Both the position numbers and the translations under genes were made by a program. A stretch of DNA of 64,000 bases from Sporomusa acidovorans (lineage in GTDB: Bacteria > Bacillota > Negativicutes > Sporomusales > Sporomusaceae): NCBI RefSeq assembly GCF_002257695.2, contig NZ_CP155571.1; one strand, 5' to 3'. Below are positions 1-9,584 of the stretch, one piece after another; within the stretch, counting starts at the first letter, position 1, and each line of letters begins with the position of its first letter. Under the pieces are notes generated by a model. The model searched no databases and was not told the origin of the DNA. It was given only the letters and a program-made list of their open reading frames with translations.

Positions 1-1952
1 GGATTACCTGGGACGAAGCATTTAATCTCATTGAAGATAAAGTACGTACCATCTGGAAAGATTATGGGCCGGAGTCGATTGTTACTGCCATCGGAACAGG
101 TCGTAACACTTGGTCAATTGTACCCAAACTAACCTATGATGGATTTAAAAGTCCAAACTTTTCTATGGGCTTTTTACCGGGCGACTCCTGCTATCTTCCC
201 CGGGCGGCAGCCATGGGAACAATGATCGGCGATTTCTTTATCATTGATGCTTCGCAGTTGGACGAACGTCGCTATGACAATCCTGAATGGAAACTTCCCG
301 AGGTCGTTATGATCTGGGGCAACAACCCGCTCATTAGTAATGGCGATGGCTTCCTGGGCCATTGGATTGTTGATATGATGAAACGTGGCACCAAGCTGAT
401 TGTTGTCGATCCGTACCTCACCTGGCTGGCTTCTAAGGCTGATGTTTGGCTGCAGCTACGTCCCGGTTCGGATGCCGCTCTTGGTTTGGCAATGCTCAAT
501 GTCATGATTAGCGAAGGCCTTTATGATAAAGAATTTGTAGATAAATGGACCTACGGTTTTGATAAATTAGTTGCGCGGGCTGCGGAATATGACCTGCAAA
601 AAGTAGAAAATATTACTTGGGTTCCTAAGGAAAAGATCGCCGCTGCGGCACGTTTGTTTGCTAACGCAAAACCGGCCTCGGTTCAGTGGGGATTGGCAGT
701 TGATACGCAGGTTGCGGGCGTCTCTGTGGCTAATTCCATTTGCGCCATGGTCGCTATTACCGGCAACCTTGATGTTCCCGGTGGTCAGCATATTATTCGT
801 CCAGCCTTTGGCGTATCTAAGATTGCCCATGTAGCTTCTGACTGGGGTTGGGCCGAAATGCCGGAAGAAATGCGGCAAAAACGTCTTGGTGTTCAGGAAT
901 ATCCATTGTTTAAGTATGGCCTTTGTGCTACGGCCCGTGGAGATTCAATCTTAGAGACAATTGAAACAGGTAGGCCCTATCCAATCCAAATGTACTGGAT
1001 GGAATCTACCAACACCTTTGCATGCTGTGGTGCAGAAGCGAAGCGCGTTTATGCTGCCTTGAAGAAAGTGCCATTTAATGTGTGTGTCGATCCGGTATTG
1101 ACCCCAAGTGCAGTTGCTTTTGCTGACTTAGTATTGCCTGCTGCCATGAACGTGGAGCGCGATTCTTTGAGAACCTGGTGGACTCCTCTGCGTTCCATCT
1201 CGAAGGTTACTCAATATGAAGAATGTAAAACTGACGAAGAAATTGCCTTAGAACTTGGGAAGCGTCTAAATCCGGAAAAATTCCCCTGGAAAAACGTCGA
1301 AGAGATGATTGATTTCGCACTGGAACCTGCGGGGATTACCTTCAAAGAACTAGAATCTAAAGTTATGATTTGGCCCGAAGTCCATTATAAGAAATATGAA
1401 AAAGGCCTCTTGCGCGAAGATGGACAACCGGGCTTTAACACCGATACCGGTATGGTCAACCTTTACCAAGAGTGCTTCGATGACTGGGGTTTGGACCCGC
1501 TGCCTTACCACGAAGAACCGCCCTATAGTCCAATTTCTACGCCGGAATTGATGAAAGAATATCCTTTGATTCTGACTTCCGGCAGCAGGCCTTGGGAATT
1601 CTTCCATTCCGAACATCGCCAGAGCGGAACTTTACGCGAATTCCACCCCAATCCTAGACTGACGCTTAATCCCGAGACTGCCGCTAAGCTTGGAATTAAT
1701 GAGGGCGACTGGGTCTGGATCGAAAACAAGAATGGGAGAGTAAAACAAGTTGCCAGACTTGATCCTGGGATTGATCCCAGAGTTGTTCATGGCGAACATG
1801 CCTGGTGGTTCCCGGAAAAAGAAGCCGCCGAACCGACACTTTATGGTGCGTTTGAATCCAATATTAATGTCCTGACAACGCAATGCACTACCGGTCCGAC
1901 AGGCTACGGCGCACCATTAAAGAACACGATCTGTAAGATCTATAAAGCTTAA
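1..1952 (+). CDS. Molybdopterin (Mo/W-bisMGD) oxidoreductase catalytic subunit, 5'-truncated by the window edge
   Basis: The reading frame is open from base 3, so the N-terminus (including the usual Fe-S motif and any Tat signal) lies outside the window. The visible ~650 residues are typical of the DMSO-reductase superfamily: a GDSCYLPR segment early on (its Cys is a candidate metal ligand by analogy with the CAQCYLPR segment of the enzyme at 12243), MIWGNNPL, VDPYLTWLASKADVWLQLRPG in the MGD-binding region, and a C-terminal molydopterin-dinucleotide-binding domain starting near YPLILTSG. A small Fe-S subunit follows 18 bp downstream and NuoE/F/G-like genes come after that, which suggests a soluble NAD(H)-linked reductase or dehydrogenase. 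The substrate cannot be read from the sequence. Acetylene hydratase-like and formate dehydrogenase-like relatives are alternatives. Confidence 0.85.
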   Translation, partial: ITWDEAFNLIEDKVRTIWKDYGPESIVTAIGTGRNTWSIVPKLTYDGFKSPNFSMGFLPGDSCYLPRAAAMGTMIGDFFIIDASQLDERRYDNPEWKLPEVVMIWGNNPLISNGDGFLGHWIVDMMKRGTKLIVVDPYLTWLASKADVWLQLRPGSDAALGLAMLNVMISEGLYDKEFVDKWTYGFDKLVARAAEYDLQKVENITWVPKEKIAAAARLFANAKPASVQWGLAVDTQVAGVSVANSICAMVAITGNLDVPGGQHIIRPAFGVSKIAHVASDWGWAEMPEEMRQKRLGVQEYPLFKYGLCATARGDSILETIETGRPYPIQMYWMESTNTFACCGAEAKRVYAALKKVPFNVCVDPVLTPSAVAFADLVLPAAMNVERDSLRTWWTPLRSISKVTQYEECKTDEEIALELGKRLNPEKFPWKNVEEMIDFALEPAGITFKELESKVMIWPEVHYKKYEKGLLREDGQPGFNTDTGMVNLYQECFDDWGLDPLPYHEEPPYSPISTPELMKEYPLILTSGSRPWEFFHSEHRQSGTLREFHPNPRLTLNPETAAKLGINEGDWVWIENKNGRVKQVARLDPGIDPRVVHGEHAWWFPEKEAAEPTLYGAFESNINVLTTQCTTGPTGYGAPLKNTICKIYKA

Positions 1953-1970
1953 TTTCGGAGGTGTAGAAAA

Positions 1971-2306
1971 ATGTCGCGTAAGGGTTTATTAATTGATTAT
2001 GAATACTGTACTGGCTGTCACAGCTGTGAGGTAGCCTGCAAAATGGAAAAACAGCTTCCTCACGGCCAACACGGTATCCAGTTAGCACATAACGGACCTT
2101 GGAAAGTTAATCCTGACCAATGGGAAAACACGTATGTACCGATTCCCACGCAACTTTGCGACTTGTGTGCCGATAGAGTAGCAACAGGGAAAAAACCGTC
2201 CTGCGTCCATCATTGTCAGGCTTCGGTTATCGAGTATGGCGAAGTGGAAGAATTGACAGCAAAAATGAATAGTCGGAGTAAAAGACAAATATTGTTTGCT
2301 CTCTAG
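1971..2306 (+). CDS. Small 4Fe-4S electron-transfer subunit of the upstream Mo enzyme
   Basis: This 111-residue protein starts behind a good ribosome site (GGAGGTG). It carries CTGCHSCEVACK near residue 14 and a second cysteine set, CDLC followed by CVHHC, around residues 60-85, as in DmsB/HycB-type ferredoxins. It is about half the usual DmsB length, so it probably holds fewer clusters than the four of a full DmsB. Its position directly after the Mo subunit indicates it takes electrons from, or gives them to, that enzyme. No membrane segment is seen. Confidence 0.75.
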   Translation: MSRKGLLIDYEYCTGCHSCEVACKMEKQLPHGQHGIQLAHNGPWKVNPDQWENTYVPIPTQLCDLCADRVATGKKPSCVHHCQASVIEYGEVEELTAKMNSRSKRQILFAL

Positions 2307-2348
2307 TGAACGAACATTTTACTGTTTTTACGACTAAATAAGCTATTG

Positions 2349-2386
2349 CCAAGACGGGTCTCTTTATCGTAAGAGGCCCGTCTTGG
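2349..2386 (+). terminator. Intergenic hairpin after the Fe-S subunit
   Basis: A 16-bp stem (CCAAGACGGG...CCCGTCTTGG, with one mismatch) lies between the Fe-S subunit and the NuoE-like gene. No T-run follows, so it may be a weak terminator, an RNA processing site or a stabiliser that sets different levels for the two gene groups. Confidence 0.5.
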
Positions 2387-2432
2387 ACTAATATGTATAA
2401 AATAAGTGGTGACACAGAATGAGGGAGCACAA

Positions 2433-2894
2433 ATGATTAACGATGCGGGTGATAAATGGGAGAAACTGCCTGAAATTGACAAACAATTGATCAATATTCT
2501 TAATCAAGTGCAGGCGGAAAAAGGGTTTATTCCACGATCTGTTTTAATTGAATTGGCCGATAAGGCGGGTATCCCGGAAGCACAGCTGCAAGGACTGGTG
2601 AGCTTTTTTAATTCTTTCCGCACACGGCCGGCAGGTATGCACAAAATATCTGTCTGTTACGGAACAGCCTGTTATGCCAAGGGAGCGCCGTTACTCTACG
2701 ACCGTCTAAAAACTGAGTTAAATCTGGACGATTATGAGGATACCTCTGCGGACGGTTTTGTTACTGTCGACCAAGTCTACTGTGTAGGGGCCTGCAGCCG
2801 GGCGCCGCTGGTAGTGGCAGACGGGGAAATAAAAAGTAAAATGCAATCCTTTCAAGTACCATTTCTTCTTGAAAACTTGAGGAAAAAAACATGA
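2433..2894 (+). CDS. NuoE/HndA-like [2Fe-2S] subunit (24-kDa family)
   Basis: This 153-residue protein is the thioredoxin-fold [2Fe-2S] subunit found in NADH dehydrogenases, NAD-linked hydrogenases and formate dehydrogenases. The four cluster ligands are visible as C-x4-C in the VCYGTACYAKGA stretch and C-x3-C in VYCVGACSRAP. The ATG at 2433 is preferred over two in-frame GTG codons upstream because GAGGGA sits six bases before it. The stop overlaps the start of the NuoF-like gene by 4 bp (ATGA), so translation of the two is probably coupled. Confidence 0.85.
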   Translation: MINDAGDKWEKLPEIDKQLINILNQVQAEKGFIPRSVLIELADKAGIPEAQLQGLVSFFNSFRTRPAGMHKISVCYGTACYAKGAPLLYDRLKTELNLDDYEDTSADGFVTVDQVYCVGACSRAPLVVADGEIKSKMQSFQVPFLLENLRKKT

Positions 2895-4177
2895 GCGGCT
2901 ATTGGTATCCTTCTGTGCGGAGTTATCAGGTGTCTGCTTCCACCATAAAAAGTATTCAGAAAGCACCCGCGTTACCTTCCTATAAACCCGTAAATTATGA
3001 TTTGCATATTCCTTTGCAGGGATTGGCTGAAGAAGGAAGGGCCACGCTTTGTTCTACCCAAACGAGGATAACTGTCGGTATGGCTACCTGTGGCAGAGCC
3101 GCGGGGGCATCAGCTATCTATCAAAGTTTAGTCGGCCGCAATTGGGAGGGCAAAGCTAAGGTTCATCCGGTTGGCTGTGTGGGGGCTTGTTATGCGGAGC
3201 CTTTTGTTACCATCAGAACAGCGGAGGGGATGTATTATTTTTATGGGAATGTGGATAGCAATGCGTTATGGAGCATTATAAAAACAGCACAGGGAATGCC
3301 TGCGACCGCCTACTCATGGGCTGTAGCTCAGGAACGGAAAATTGGTGAAGTACGGAGTATCCGTGACCTACAGGTAATCCAAACAAAAAATTCCGGTTTT
3401 CAAGAATTTTTTAAGCCCCAGGTACGACGCATAAGTGGGCGTTGTGGCTTGGTTGATCCGGAAAGTATTGCTGAATATGTAGCCATGGATGGTTATTTCG
3501 CCCTGAAGAAAGCCTTATTCGAGCTAAAAGCCGAGAATATAATGAAACTAATAACTGCCGCCGGTTTACGCGGGCGAGGCGGCGCGGGGTTTTTAACGGG
3601 AGAAAAATGGCAGGTTGCGGCCCGAAGTTTGGATCCTATACGTTATGTGGTGGCGAATGCTGACGAGGGGGATCCAGGTGCCTATATGGATAGAGCGCTC
3701 CTGGAAAGCGATCCGCATAGCGTACTGGAAGGCTTAATCATCGCCGCCTACGCAGTGGGAGCGTCTCAAGGTTATATTTTTGTGCGCCATGAGTATCCTC
3801 TGGCTATCAAGTCCTTGCGTCAAGCGATTGCTGCTGCCCGCAAGGTTGGCTTACTGGGACCCAATATTCTGGGGTCTAAATTTAGTTTGAAAATTACACT
3901 TGTCGAAAGCGGTGGCGCTTTTGTGTGTGGTGAAGAAACGTCCCTGTTGCAGGTTATGGACAACAAGCGGGGAGAACCCCGGCAGCGTCCGCCATATCCT
4001 GCTATTAAGGGGCTGCGTACTCACCCAACCCTCGTAAATAATGTGGAAACATTGGCGAATGTTCCCTGGATTATCTTACAGGGAGCAGGGGCTTTCCGGG
4101 AGGCAGGCACGGAGAAAAGCCCAGGCACAAAAATTTTTTGTCTGACCGGCGATGTCAAGCGAATAGGGTTCATTGAA

Positions 4178-5410
4178 CAGGGCATGTTCATGAAAAAAGG
4201 CAGGGATTAAAAAGGACTTTGTCCATATAGTCAGGGTCTAGCGAGCAACGATAGCGCTTGCGCTGAATAGAGGCATTATAATCAGATTCTAACTTCAACA
4301 AATTTGCCGACAGTCTCCTCAATTGTGATAAATTTGCCGCCTCGATATTCATTCGCGTCTGCCACTGATCTTCTCGAAACCCAACGTCCAACACCCAGTG
4401 TAAATTATTTTCAATTCCCCAGTGCGACCGGGAAGCTTGGGCAATTTCTTCGATAGTGCCTTTCATACTCGTAATATACAAACGAATTTCCGCCTCTGCT
4501 TTTTTGCCGCTTTTTACGTCTGTTCTGCGGCTTTCCGTCAACAATAACCCACTTAATCCCAACCATTCCTTTTTGTCGCTAAACCATTCTAAATTCCGGA
4601 ACAAGTAGTAGTTTCGTTCCTCAATGCGCCCATGACTTTTCTCCATAGTTCGGTATATCTCATATTCGTCTTTACCGCGTGGCTCCTGTATGGTTGATTG
4701 TGCATATTCCATGAATTCTTGATACATGGTGCCTTGATTGCCCTTTAATCCGATCAGATAATCCGCTTTCTTTTCTTTTACAATTTTTTTCACAATGTCT
4801 TTTTGGCAGCCCATGGCATCCATCGTGATGACAGCTCCTTTTAGATCAAGAAGGTCTAACAATTCGGGAATAGCAGTAATTTCATTGCTTTTATCATGGG
4901 TTTTTACTTGAGCCAACGAAAGCTTATTTTCGTTGCACCATGCACCAACCATATACACTAAGCCTTTTCTTCCCTCATTGTGGTATGTACCGGCAATCGC
5001 TTTTCCATCAATAGCCACTATTCGTCCTTTACTTATGGATTCCACACTAGCCATAATTTGCGTAAAGGCCACGGCGAATGCTTTGGGTGAAATCAGTTGC
5101 AGCACTCTGGCAAAGGTTAAACGGCTTGGTATACCGTTTTCCAAAGAAAGGATCGTATTAAGCCATTGCTTTCGGCTAACCGCGAAATCATAGATTTCTA
5201 GCGCACTGTTAGCATTACAGGTTACTGCAAATAAACAGATGAGTAATATGTCCGATAGCTTATGTTTAATCTTCCATGCCTGTCGTGGATCTGACACTTT
5301 TTCTAATATCGCAATGAGATTTTCCATCTTCTTCACCTCATTGCCTTATATTTTCTATTTCTCTCTTTTTTCCTCTTTTTTTATAACTTATTTTTCATGA
5401 ACATCCCCTG
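4178..5410. mobile_element. ISAs1-family insertion sequence, 1233 bp
   Basis: The ends are 20-bp inverted repeats, CAGGGNATGTTCATGAAAAA, with one mismatch at N. The 10-bp direct repeat GTTCATTGAA flanks the element at 4168-4177 and 5411-5420, a target duplication in the range usual for the ISAs1 family. One transposase gene fills the minus strand. Both ends and the transposase are intact, so the element may still be mobile. Confidence 0.95.
4188..5336 (-). CDS. ISAs1-family transposase (H-repeat-associated protein type)
   Basis: This 382-residue protein starts like the family (SDPRQAWKIKHKLSDILLICLFAV) and carries the DDE-type segments: IVAIDGKAIAGT, AVITMDAMGCQKDI and, near the C-terminus, RSHWGIENNLHWVLDVGFRED. 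Length is normal for ISAs1 transposases. The stop codon lies inside the left terminal repeat, which is a compact arrangement. Its only partner is the surrounding IS. Confidence 0.92.
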   Translation of the reverse strand: MKKMENLIAILEKVSDPRQAWKIKHKLSDILLICLFAVTCNANSALEIYDFAVSRKQWLNTILSLENGIPSRLTFARVLQLISPKAFAVAFTQIMASVESISKGRIVAIDGKAIAGTYHNEGRKGLVYMVGAWCNENKLSLAQVKTHDKSNEITAIPELLDLLDLKGAVITMDAMGCQKDIVKKIVKEKKADYLIGLKGNQGTMYQEFMEYAQSTIQEPRGKDEYEIYRTMEKSHGRIEERNYYLFRNLEWFSDKKEWLGLSGLLLTESRRTDVKSGKKAEAEIRLYITSMKGTIEEIAQASRSHWGIENNLHWVLDVGFREDQWQTRMNIEAANLSQLRRLSANLLKLESDYNASIQRKRYRCSLDPDYMDKVLFNPCLFS

Positions 5411-6109
5411 GTTCATTGAAGTGCCTTTGGGCATCCATACCAAGGTGTTAGCCGAGCAAATCGGCGGTACCGGGGAAACGGCCATAAAAGCACTGCAAAT
5501 TGGCGGTCCGTCCGGCGGAATCCTGCCGTACAGTGATTTTGCGTTAGATTATGAAACGGCGGCTTCAGCAGGGGCAATTATGGGATCAGGGGGACTGGTT
5601 GTGTTAGGGCATAACCGTTGTTTGGTAGATCTGGCCCGGCACTTAGTTGGTTTTATGGCTAAAGAATCCTGCGGTAAATGCACTGTCTGCCGTGACGGCC
5701 TGGCAGAATTGGAGAATAAGCTGCTGTCGCTTACGCTTGGCAAGGCGCAAGATAATATATTAAAAGAAATTAAAGAACTGAGCCAGGTCATCCAAGAATT
5801 GTCACTGTGCGGACTTGGACGGACGGCGGTCAATCCGGTGATAAGCACGTTACATCATTTCTTAAAAGAATACGCGGCCCACGTCAAAGGGCGGTGTCCT
5901 GCTGTTAGCTGCAAGCCCCTTATCGATTTTGAGATTATCCTGCCCTGCAGAATGTGCCGGGCTTGTTACACGGTTTGTCCGACGGGGGCAGTGAAAATGC
6001 GAGCAGGTAAAGAACGTATCCTGGTGGATCGTAAACTTTGTACGAAGTGCTGGGCTTGCTATGAAGTCTGTCCCTTCCACTATATCAGGATCACTTCGGA
6101 GGAATATCA

Positions 6110-6745
6110 ATGGAAAGATTCGTAGAAATCGCAATTGACGGGCAGATAGCGAAGGTAAAAACCACAACTTCTTTACTGCAAGCACTACGGGAGCAAGGAA
6201 AGAACCTTCCGGCTTTGTGCTATCACCGGGAGCTTGAAGGGGGCGGTCATTGCGGTCTATGTGTGGTAGAAGTCAGCAAAAAAGGTGAATGTAAGCCACA
6301 GCTTGCCTGTTTAATGAAGCCGGAACAAGGGTTGCAGGTTAAAACGAAAACTCTACGGATCGACCAGTTGCGTTCTTGGTGTGCCCGACTATTGCTTCAA
6401 TATCGACCGTTTGTAAATCCGGAAGTGGAGAAAATGCTTTTACAATTAATTCGGGATGGAGACGGCGACGGGGAATTGAATTACGATTACGAAGGCAGCA
6501 GAAAGACGGCAAAAGAAAAAGCATCTGGTTGTATTCTATGTGGCCTTTGTATAAGGATTTGCCGGAAGATTGGCAAAAACCGCCTTACCTTTTTAGGCAG
6601 GGGGAAGAGCCTTAGAGTGGGGTTTGTGCCGGCAAAAAATGAGGCAGACAATTGCGGGCGCTGTAAGGCATGTTTTCTGCTTTGCCCTACAGGCTTTATA
6701 TCGACTGCCGTTCGGCAAGCTTTTATGTCCGGCTTGTATAAATAA
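6110..6745 (+). CDS. NuoG/HydA N-terminal-like Fe-S protein ([2Fe-2S] plus 4Fe-4S clusters)
   Basis: This 211-residue protein overlaps the end of the NuoF-like gene by 16 bp. It begins with a plant-type [2Fe-2S] domain (CYHRELEGGGHCGLC...C), followed by a region corresponding to the His-Cys cluster of NuoG, and then cysteine sets CILCGLCIRIC and CGRCKACFLLCP for two [4Fe-4S] clusters. It has the electron-wire modules of NuoG but no catalytic domain. It most likely bridges the NuoEF diaphorase and the Mo enzyme of the first gene in this cluster. Confidence 0.8.
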   Translation: MERFVEIAIDGQIAKVKTTTSLLQALREQGKNLPALCYHRELEGGGHCGLCVVEVSKKGECKPQLACLMKPEQGLQVKTKTLRIDQLRSWCARLLLQYRPFVNPEVEKMLLQLIRDGDGDGELNYDYEGSRKTAKEKASGCILCGLCIRICRKIGKNRLTFLGRGKSLRVGFVPAKNEADNCGRCKACFLLCPTGFISTAVRQAFMSGLYK

Positions 6746-6862
6746 GATCAGCTATGGAATTATTTGTGTTTGCTTTAATGGAAAAACAACTCGTTTTCCT
6801 AGCCATGAAGGCGTGAAACCGGTTGTTGTGTTTTGTTAAATGTTTGAAAATATTGAATATTG

Positions 6863-8914
6863 CTAAATATCAAGAATCTGATATTCCCGAATCTTTCTAT
6901 AGAGCGTAGACTTGCTAATACCTAGCAGTTTGGCAGTTTCACGTATGTTATTTCCGGTTTGGAGAAGAGCGTCGCGGATCGAAACTTTTTCTATCTCTTG
7001 AATTGGAAGGATAACTCTATCTTTAACGACGGTTTTCGTGACGCTGTCGTCAGTTATTTCCATGGCTGTTGCTGAAATATCATCTGGCAGGTTCTCTGGC
7101 CAGATAATCCCATTTTTTGAGACATACACGGCATAAAGCATGGTATTTTCTAATTGTCTTACATTTCCGGGCCAAGTATAGTTAAGTAATTTAAACTTAG
7201 CCGTATCGCTTAAGTAAGGCGCAGGAACTTGATATTTTGTGGCTGCAGAATTGATGAAATGCTGAGCTAAATTTATAATATCATCGCCACGTTCCCGTAA
7301 TGGTGGAATAGTAATTTTAAATATTGATATTCTGTAATATAAATCCAAGCGAAATTTGTTTTTACTTACTAATTCCCGCAGGTTTTTATTGGTAGCGGCT
7401 ATTAATCTGAAATCAACGGGTGTATACTTGTTGCTTCCTAGACGCATTACTCTTTTTTCTTCAAGTATTCGTAAAAGTACAGGTTGTACATCCAGGGGCA
7501 TATCTCCTATTTCATCTAAAAATAGTGTACCTCCGTTTGCAAGTTCAATTTTGCCTCGCTTTCCATTTCGCTCAGCACCGGTAAAGGTTCCACCTTCGTA
7601 GCCAAACAGCTCACTTTCAATTAAGTTATGCGGAATTGCAGCACAGTTAATAGCCATAAATGGCCCATTCGGCCGGCTGCTATTGTGAATTGCTTGGGCA
7701 AATACTTCTTTTCCTGTACCACTTTCCCCTTGAATAAGAATATTAACATCAGAAGTAGCGAAATGTTTTGCTAATGTAACCGTTTTTTCCATTTCTAAAG
7801 AAGAAGCTATTATTTTGTCAAATGAAAAACGTAGTCCAGAGTCGCTACTCTTATCAAAAGTCTTATTTACAATCTTTTTTAGTCTTAATACATAGCCATA
7901 TTTGTTACCTATATGATCTTTTACGGGATGAACTGAATGCAAGTTTATCCTCAAATCAGTATGTCCAATTTGAATTTCAGTGTCATATATTGGTTTTCCC
8001 ATTTCCAGTATCGAGTTTATGACTGGTTGGTTTCCAAAAACATTTTCTATAGGCATTCCAATTAGGTTATTATTTTTGTAATCCAGCAATTGATAGGCTT
8101 TTAAATTAGCTTGACTAATAATACCGTTATTATTGATCGTAATGAGGGCATCTTCCGATGTTTCAAGTGTGGCACTCAGGACCGCACTTTTCGATAATAA
8201 CTGAAATTCATTTTGAATAATCCAGGCGATTGATACTACTAGTGCAAATGTATGAGCGGATTGATGAAAATCTTCGTCACTTACTATAGTCAGTGTTCCA
8301 GCTAGATTACCGAATACGTCAAAAATAGGTGATGACGACCCCGTAGATTGAAATAAAATCTGACTGTAGTGTTCAGGGCCCCAGGCCTGCATCGGAGTTT
8401 TCAGTAATAGACTTAATCCATGTGAACAGGTGCCGATTGTCTCTTCATTCCAAATCGCTCCTACCTCGAGCTGGTAAGATTGGATTGTTTTTTTATCGCG
8501 GCAAACAACTTGAAGAATGGTACCTTGAGCATCGGTCAGCATTACATAGCAATCGGTACTCTTAAAAATATTAGCTAATTTGTGTATGTAGGGGGCGGCT
8601 GCCTTTGTTAAATACTGATTTTTATTAAGTATCTGTTTAATAGTATGTGTATCTAAAAATGGAGTATTAAATTTAAAGGAATCTACACCATAATTTTTTG
8701 AGCGAATCCAAGATTCAGTTATTTCCGGGCGAATGAAGTCAAGCGGGTATGAAGGCTGGTGGTTCTTGATAATATCAATTTTCAGCTTGTTGATTTTATG
8801 TATGAAGTGTTCCTTTTGTTCATATACAGTATCCGCAAAACTATTACGGTTGATAATAGCTGGACTCAATACTTGTTCTAAGGGTTTCATGATGGCATTC
8901 TTCCTTTCAACCAA
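6863..8914 (-). CDS. Sigma-54-dependent transcriptional activator, AcoR type (GAF-PAS-AAA+-Fis)
   Basis: This 683-residue enhancer-binding protein has an N-terminal sensory region starting near ESWIRSKNYGVD, with a GAF-like domain and a PAS-like domain (about residues 240-350). The AAA+ domain contains Walker A GESGTGKE, a sigma-54-contact loop reading GTFTGAE instead of the usual GAFTGA, and the LFLDEIGDMP Walker B region. A Fis-type helix-turn-helix (NNIRETAKLLGISKSTLYRK) ends the protein. It lies convergent to the Mo/Nuo cluster. Such proteins usually sense a small organic substrate; the ligand here is unknown. The Ala-to-Thr change in the loop still matches functional family variants. Confidence 0.92.
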   Translation of the reverse strand: MVERKNAIMKPLEQVLSPAIINRNSFADTVYEQKEHFIHKINKLKIDIIKNHQPSYPLDFIRPEITESWIRSKNYGVDSFKFNTPFLDTHTIKQILNKNQYLTKAAAPYIHKLANIFKSTDCYVMLTDAQGTILQVVCRDKKTIQSYQLEVGAIWNEETIGTCSHGLSLLLKTPMQAWGPEHYSQILFQSTGSSSPIFDVFGNLAGTLTIVSDEDFHQSAHTFALVVSIAWIIQNEFQLLSKSAVLSATLETSEDALITINNNGIISQANLKAYQLLDYKNNNLIGMPIENVFGNQPVINSILEMGKPIYDTEIQIGHTDLRINLHSVHPVKDHIGNKYGYVLRLKKIVNKTFDKSSDSGLRFSFDKIIASSLEMEKTVTLAKHFATSDVNILIQGESGTGKEVFAQAIHNSSRPNGPFMAINCAAIPHNLIESELFGYEGGTFTGAERNGKRGKIELANGGTLFLDEIGDMPLDVQPVLLRILEEKRVMRLGSNKYTPVDFRLIAATNKNLRELVSKNKFRLDLYYRISIFKITIPPLRERGDDIINLAQHFINSAATKYQVPAPYLSDTAKFKLLNYTWPGNVRQLENTMLYAVYVSKNGIIWPENLPDDISATAMEITDDSVTKTVVKDRVILPIQEIEKVSIRDALLQTGNNIRETAKLLGISKSTLYRKIREYQILDI

Positions 8915-9020
8915 AATTGCAGACCCTTACCTTATATTATACAATAGTTTGGATAAATTTGTAATTGTGCAAATGTTTTAAATTTTAGACACGGCTATTG
9001 TCAGCCCTTGGCTTCTGCTA

Positions 9021-9118
9021 GGTATGTCCCAGATGGGCTTCACTTCAAAGGTGAAGGTACTGAATGGAGGATGGGATGGTGAGCGCCAACGTAGGGGAGA
9101 GCGAGAGCGTCTGGAACA
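9021..9118 (+). mobile_element. Probable group II intron 5' fragment (domain I remnant)
   Basis: The block resembles the 5' end of bacterial group IIB introns. It has an opening GTATGTCCCAGATGGG hairpin, a CTTCAC...GTGAAGGTACTG stem, then GCGCCAACGTAGG and AGCGAGAGCG...GGAACA in the order seen in domain I. No reverse transcriptase or domain V follows, so it would be a dead remnant. The call rests on remembered similarity only and needs a covariance-model search. Confidence 0.4.
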
Positions 9119-9120
9119 AT

Positions 9121-9140
9121 CCTAGAAAAATTTTTCTAGG
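9121..9140. repeat. Perfect 20-bp palindrome
   Basis: CCTAGAAAAATTTTTCTAGG is fully self-complementary and lies at the end of the intron-like fragment. It could be a terminator-like stem (AT-rich core), an operator, or a deletion scar. No function is evident. Confidence 0.6.
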
Positions 9141-9584
9141 AGTTAGTTTTTAGAATACAATTTCTCAAGTGCCAATGTCGCATAAATCTTATTAAGATGG
9201 CATTAAATCCAATACTAACTATTTAAGCAGATACTATCTTCGCACTTGATTTTACGGGATTTAACGAAAAGTTTACCAGATCATGATTTAAGAAATATTT
9301 GCGAGTATTATCAGTACACAGTATTATAGTGTGCAGGATTTATCCATATCATAGAGAAATTAGCGAATTATGGCTTATTTTGCTTATTAAGTAATAATGG
9401 CAATCAAAAGTTAAACTCATTTTTGTAACATGTATATACTATTTGGAAAAGAATTAGCAGTTCAAATTCTTTGATTCGACTAATTACTTATTACAAGATT
9501 CTTTGTCTTGTGAATAACAAATTATACAAAGTGTAAAATCAGATGTTAGAATGCTTCGGCGGTATAGGGAAGGGTGATAGCAGC

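Larger units (their letters stand above)
2891..6125 (+). pseudogene. NuoF/HndC-like NADH-binding flavoprotein subunit, interrupted by an insertion sequence
   Basis: The two parts, 2891-4177 and 5421-6125, join in frame if the IS (4178-5410) and one target-site copy are removed, giving about 663 residues. In order: a [2Fe-2S] thioredoxin-like domain (ATCGRAAG...VGCVGAC), the FMN/NADH-binding fold (GLRGRGGAGF, ANADEGDPGAYMDR), ESCGKCTVCRDG with a later Cys for the N3-type cluster, and a C-terminal two-cluster ferredoxin (CRMCRACYTVCP, CTKCWACYEVCP). The insertion falls within the conserved GDVKRIGFIEVPLG stretch, so the current gene should make only a truncated protein ending in IS-encoded residues. 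NAD coupling of the Mo enzyme is then probably lost. The donor frame is otherwise undamaged, which suggests a recent insertion. Confidence 0.9.
8915..9584. other. Divergent spacer between two sigma-54 activators
   Basis: This 670-bp, AT-rich non-coding stretch separates the divergent regulator genes. It contains a probable group II intron fragment (9021-9118) and a perfect 20-bp palindrome at 9121-9140. The rest (9150-9540) has no recognisable gene or clear -24/-12 sigma-54 promoter. Confidence 0.6.
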
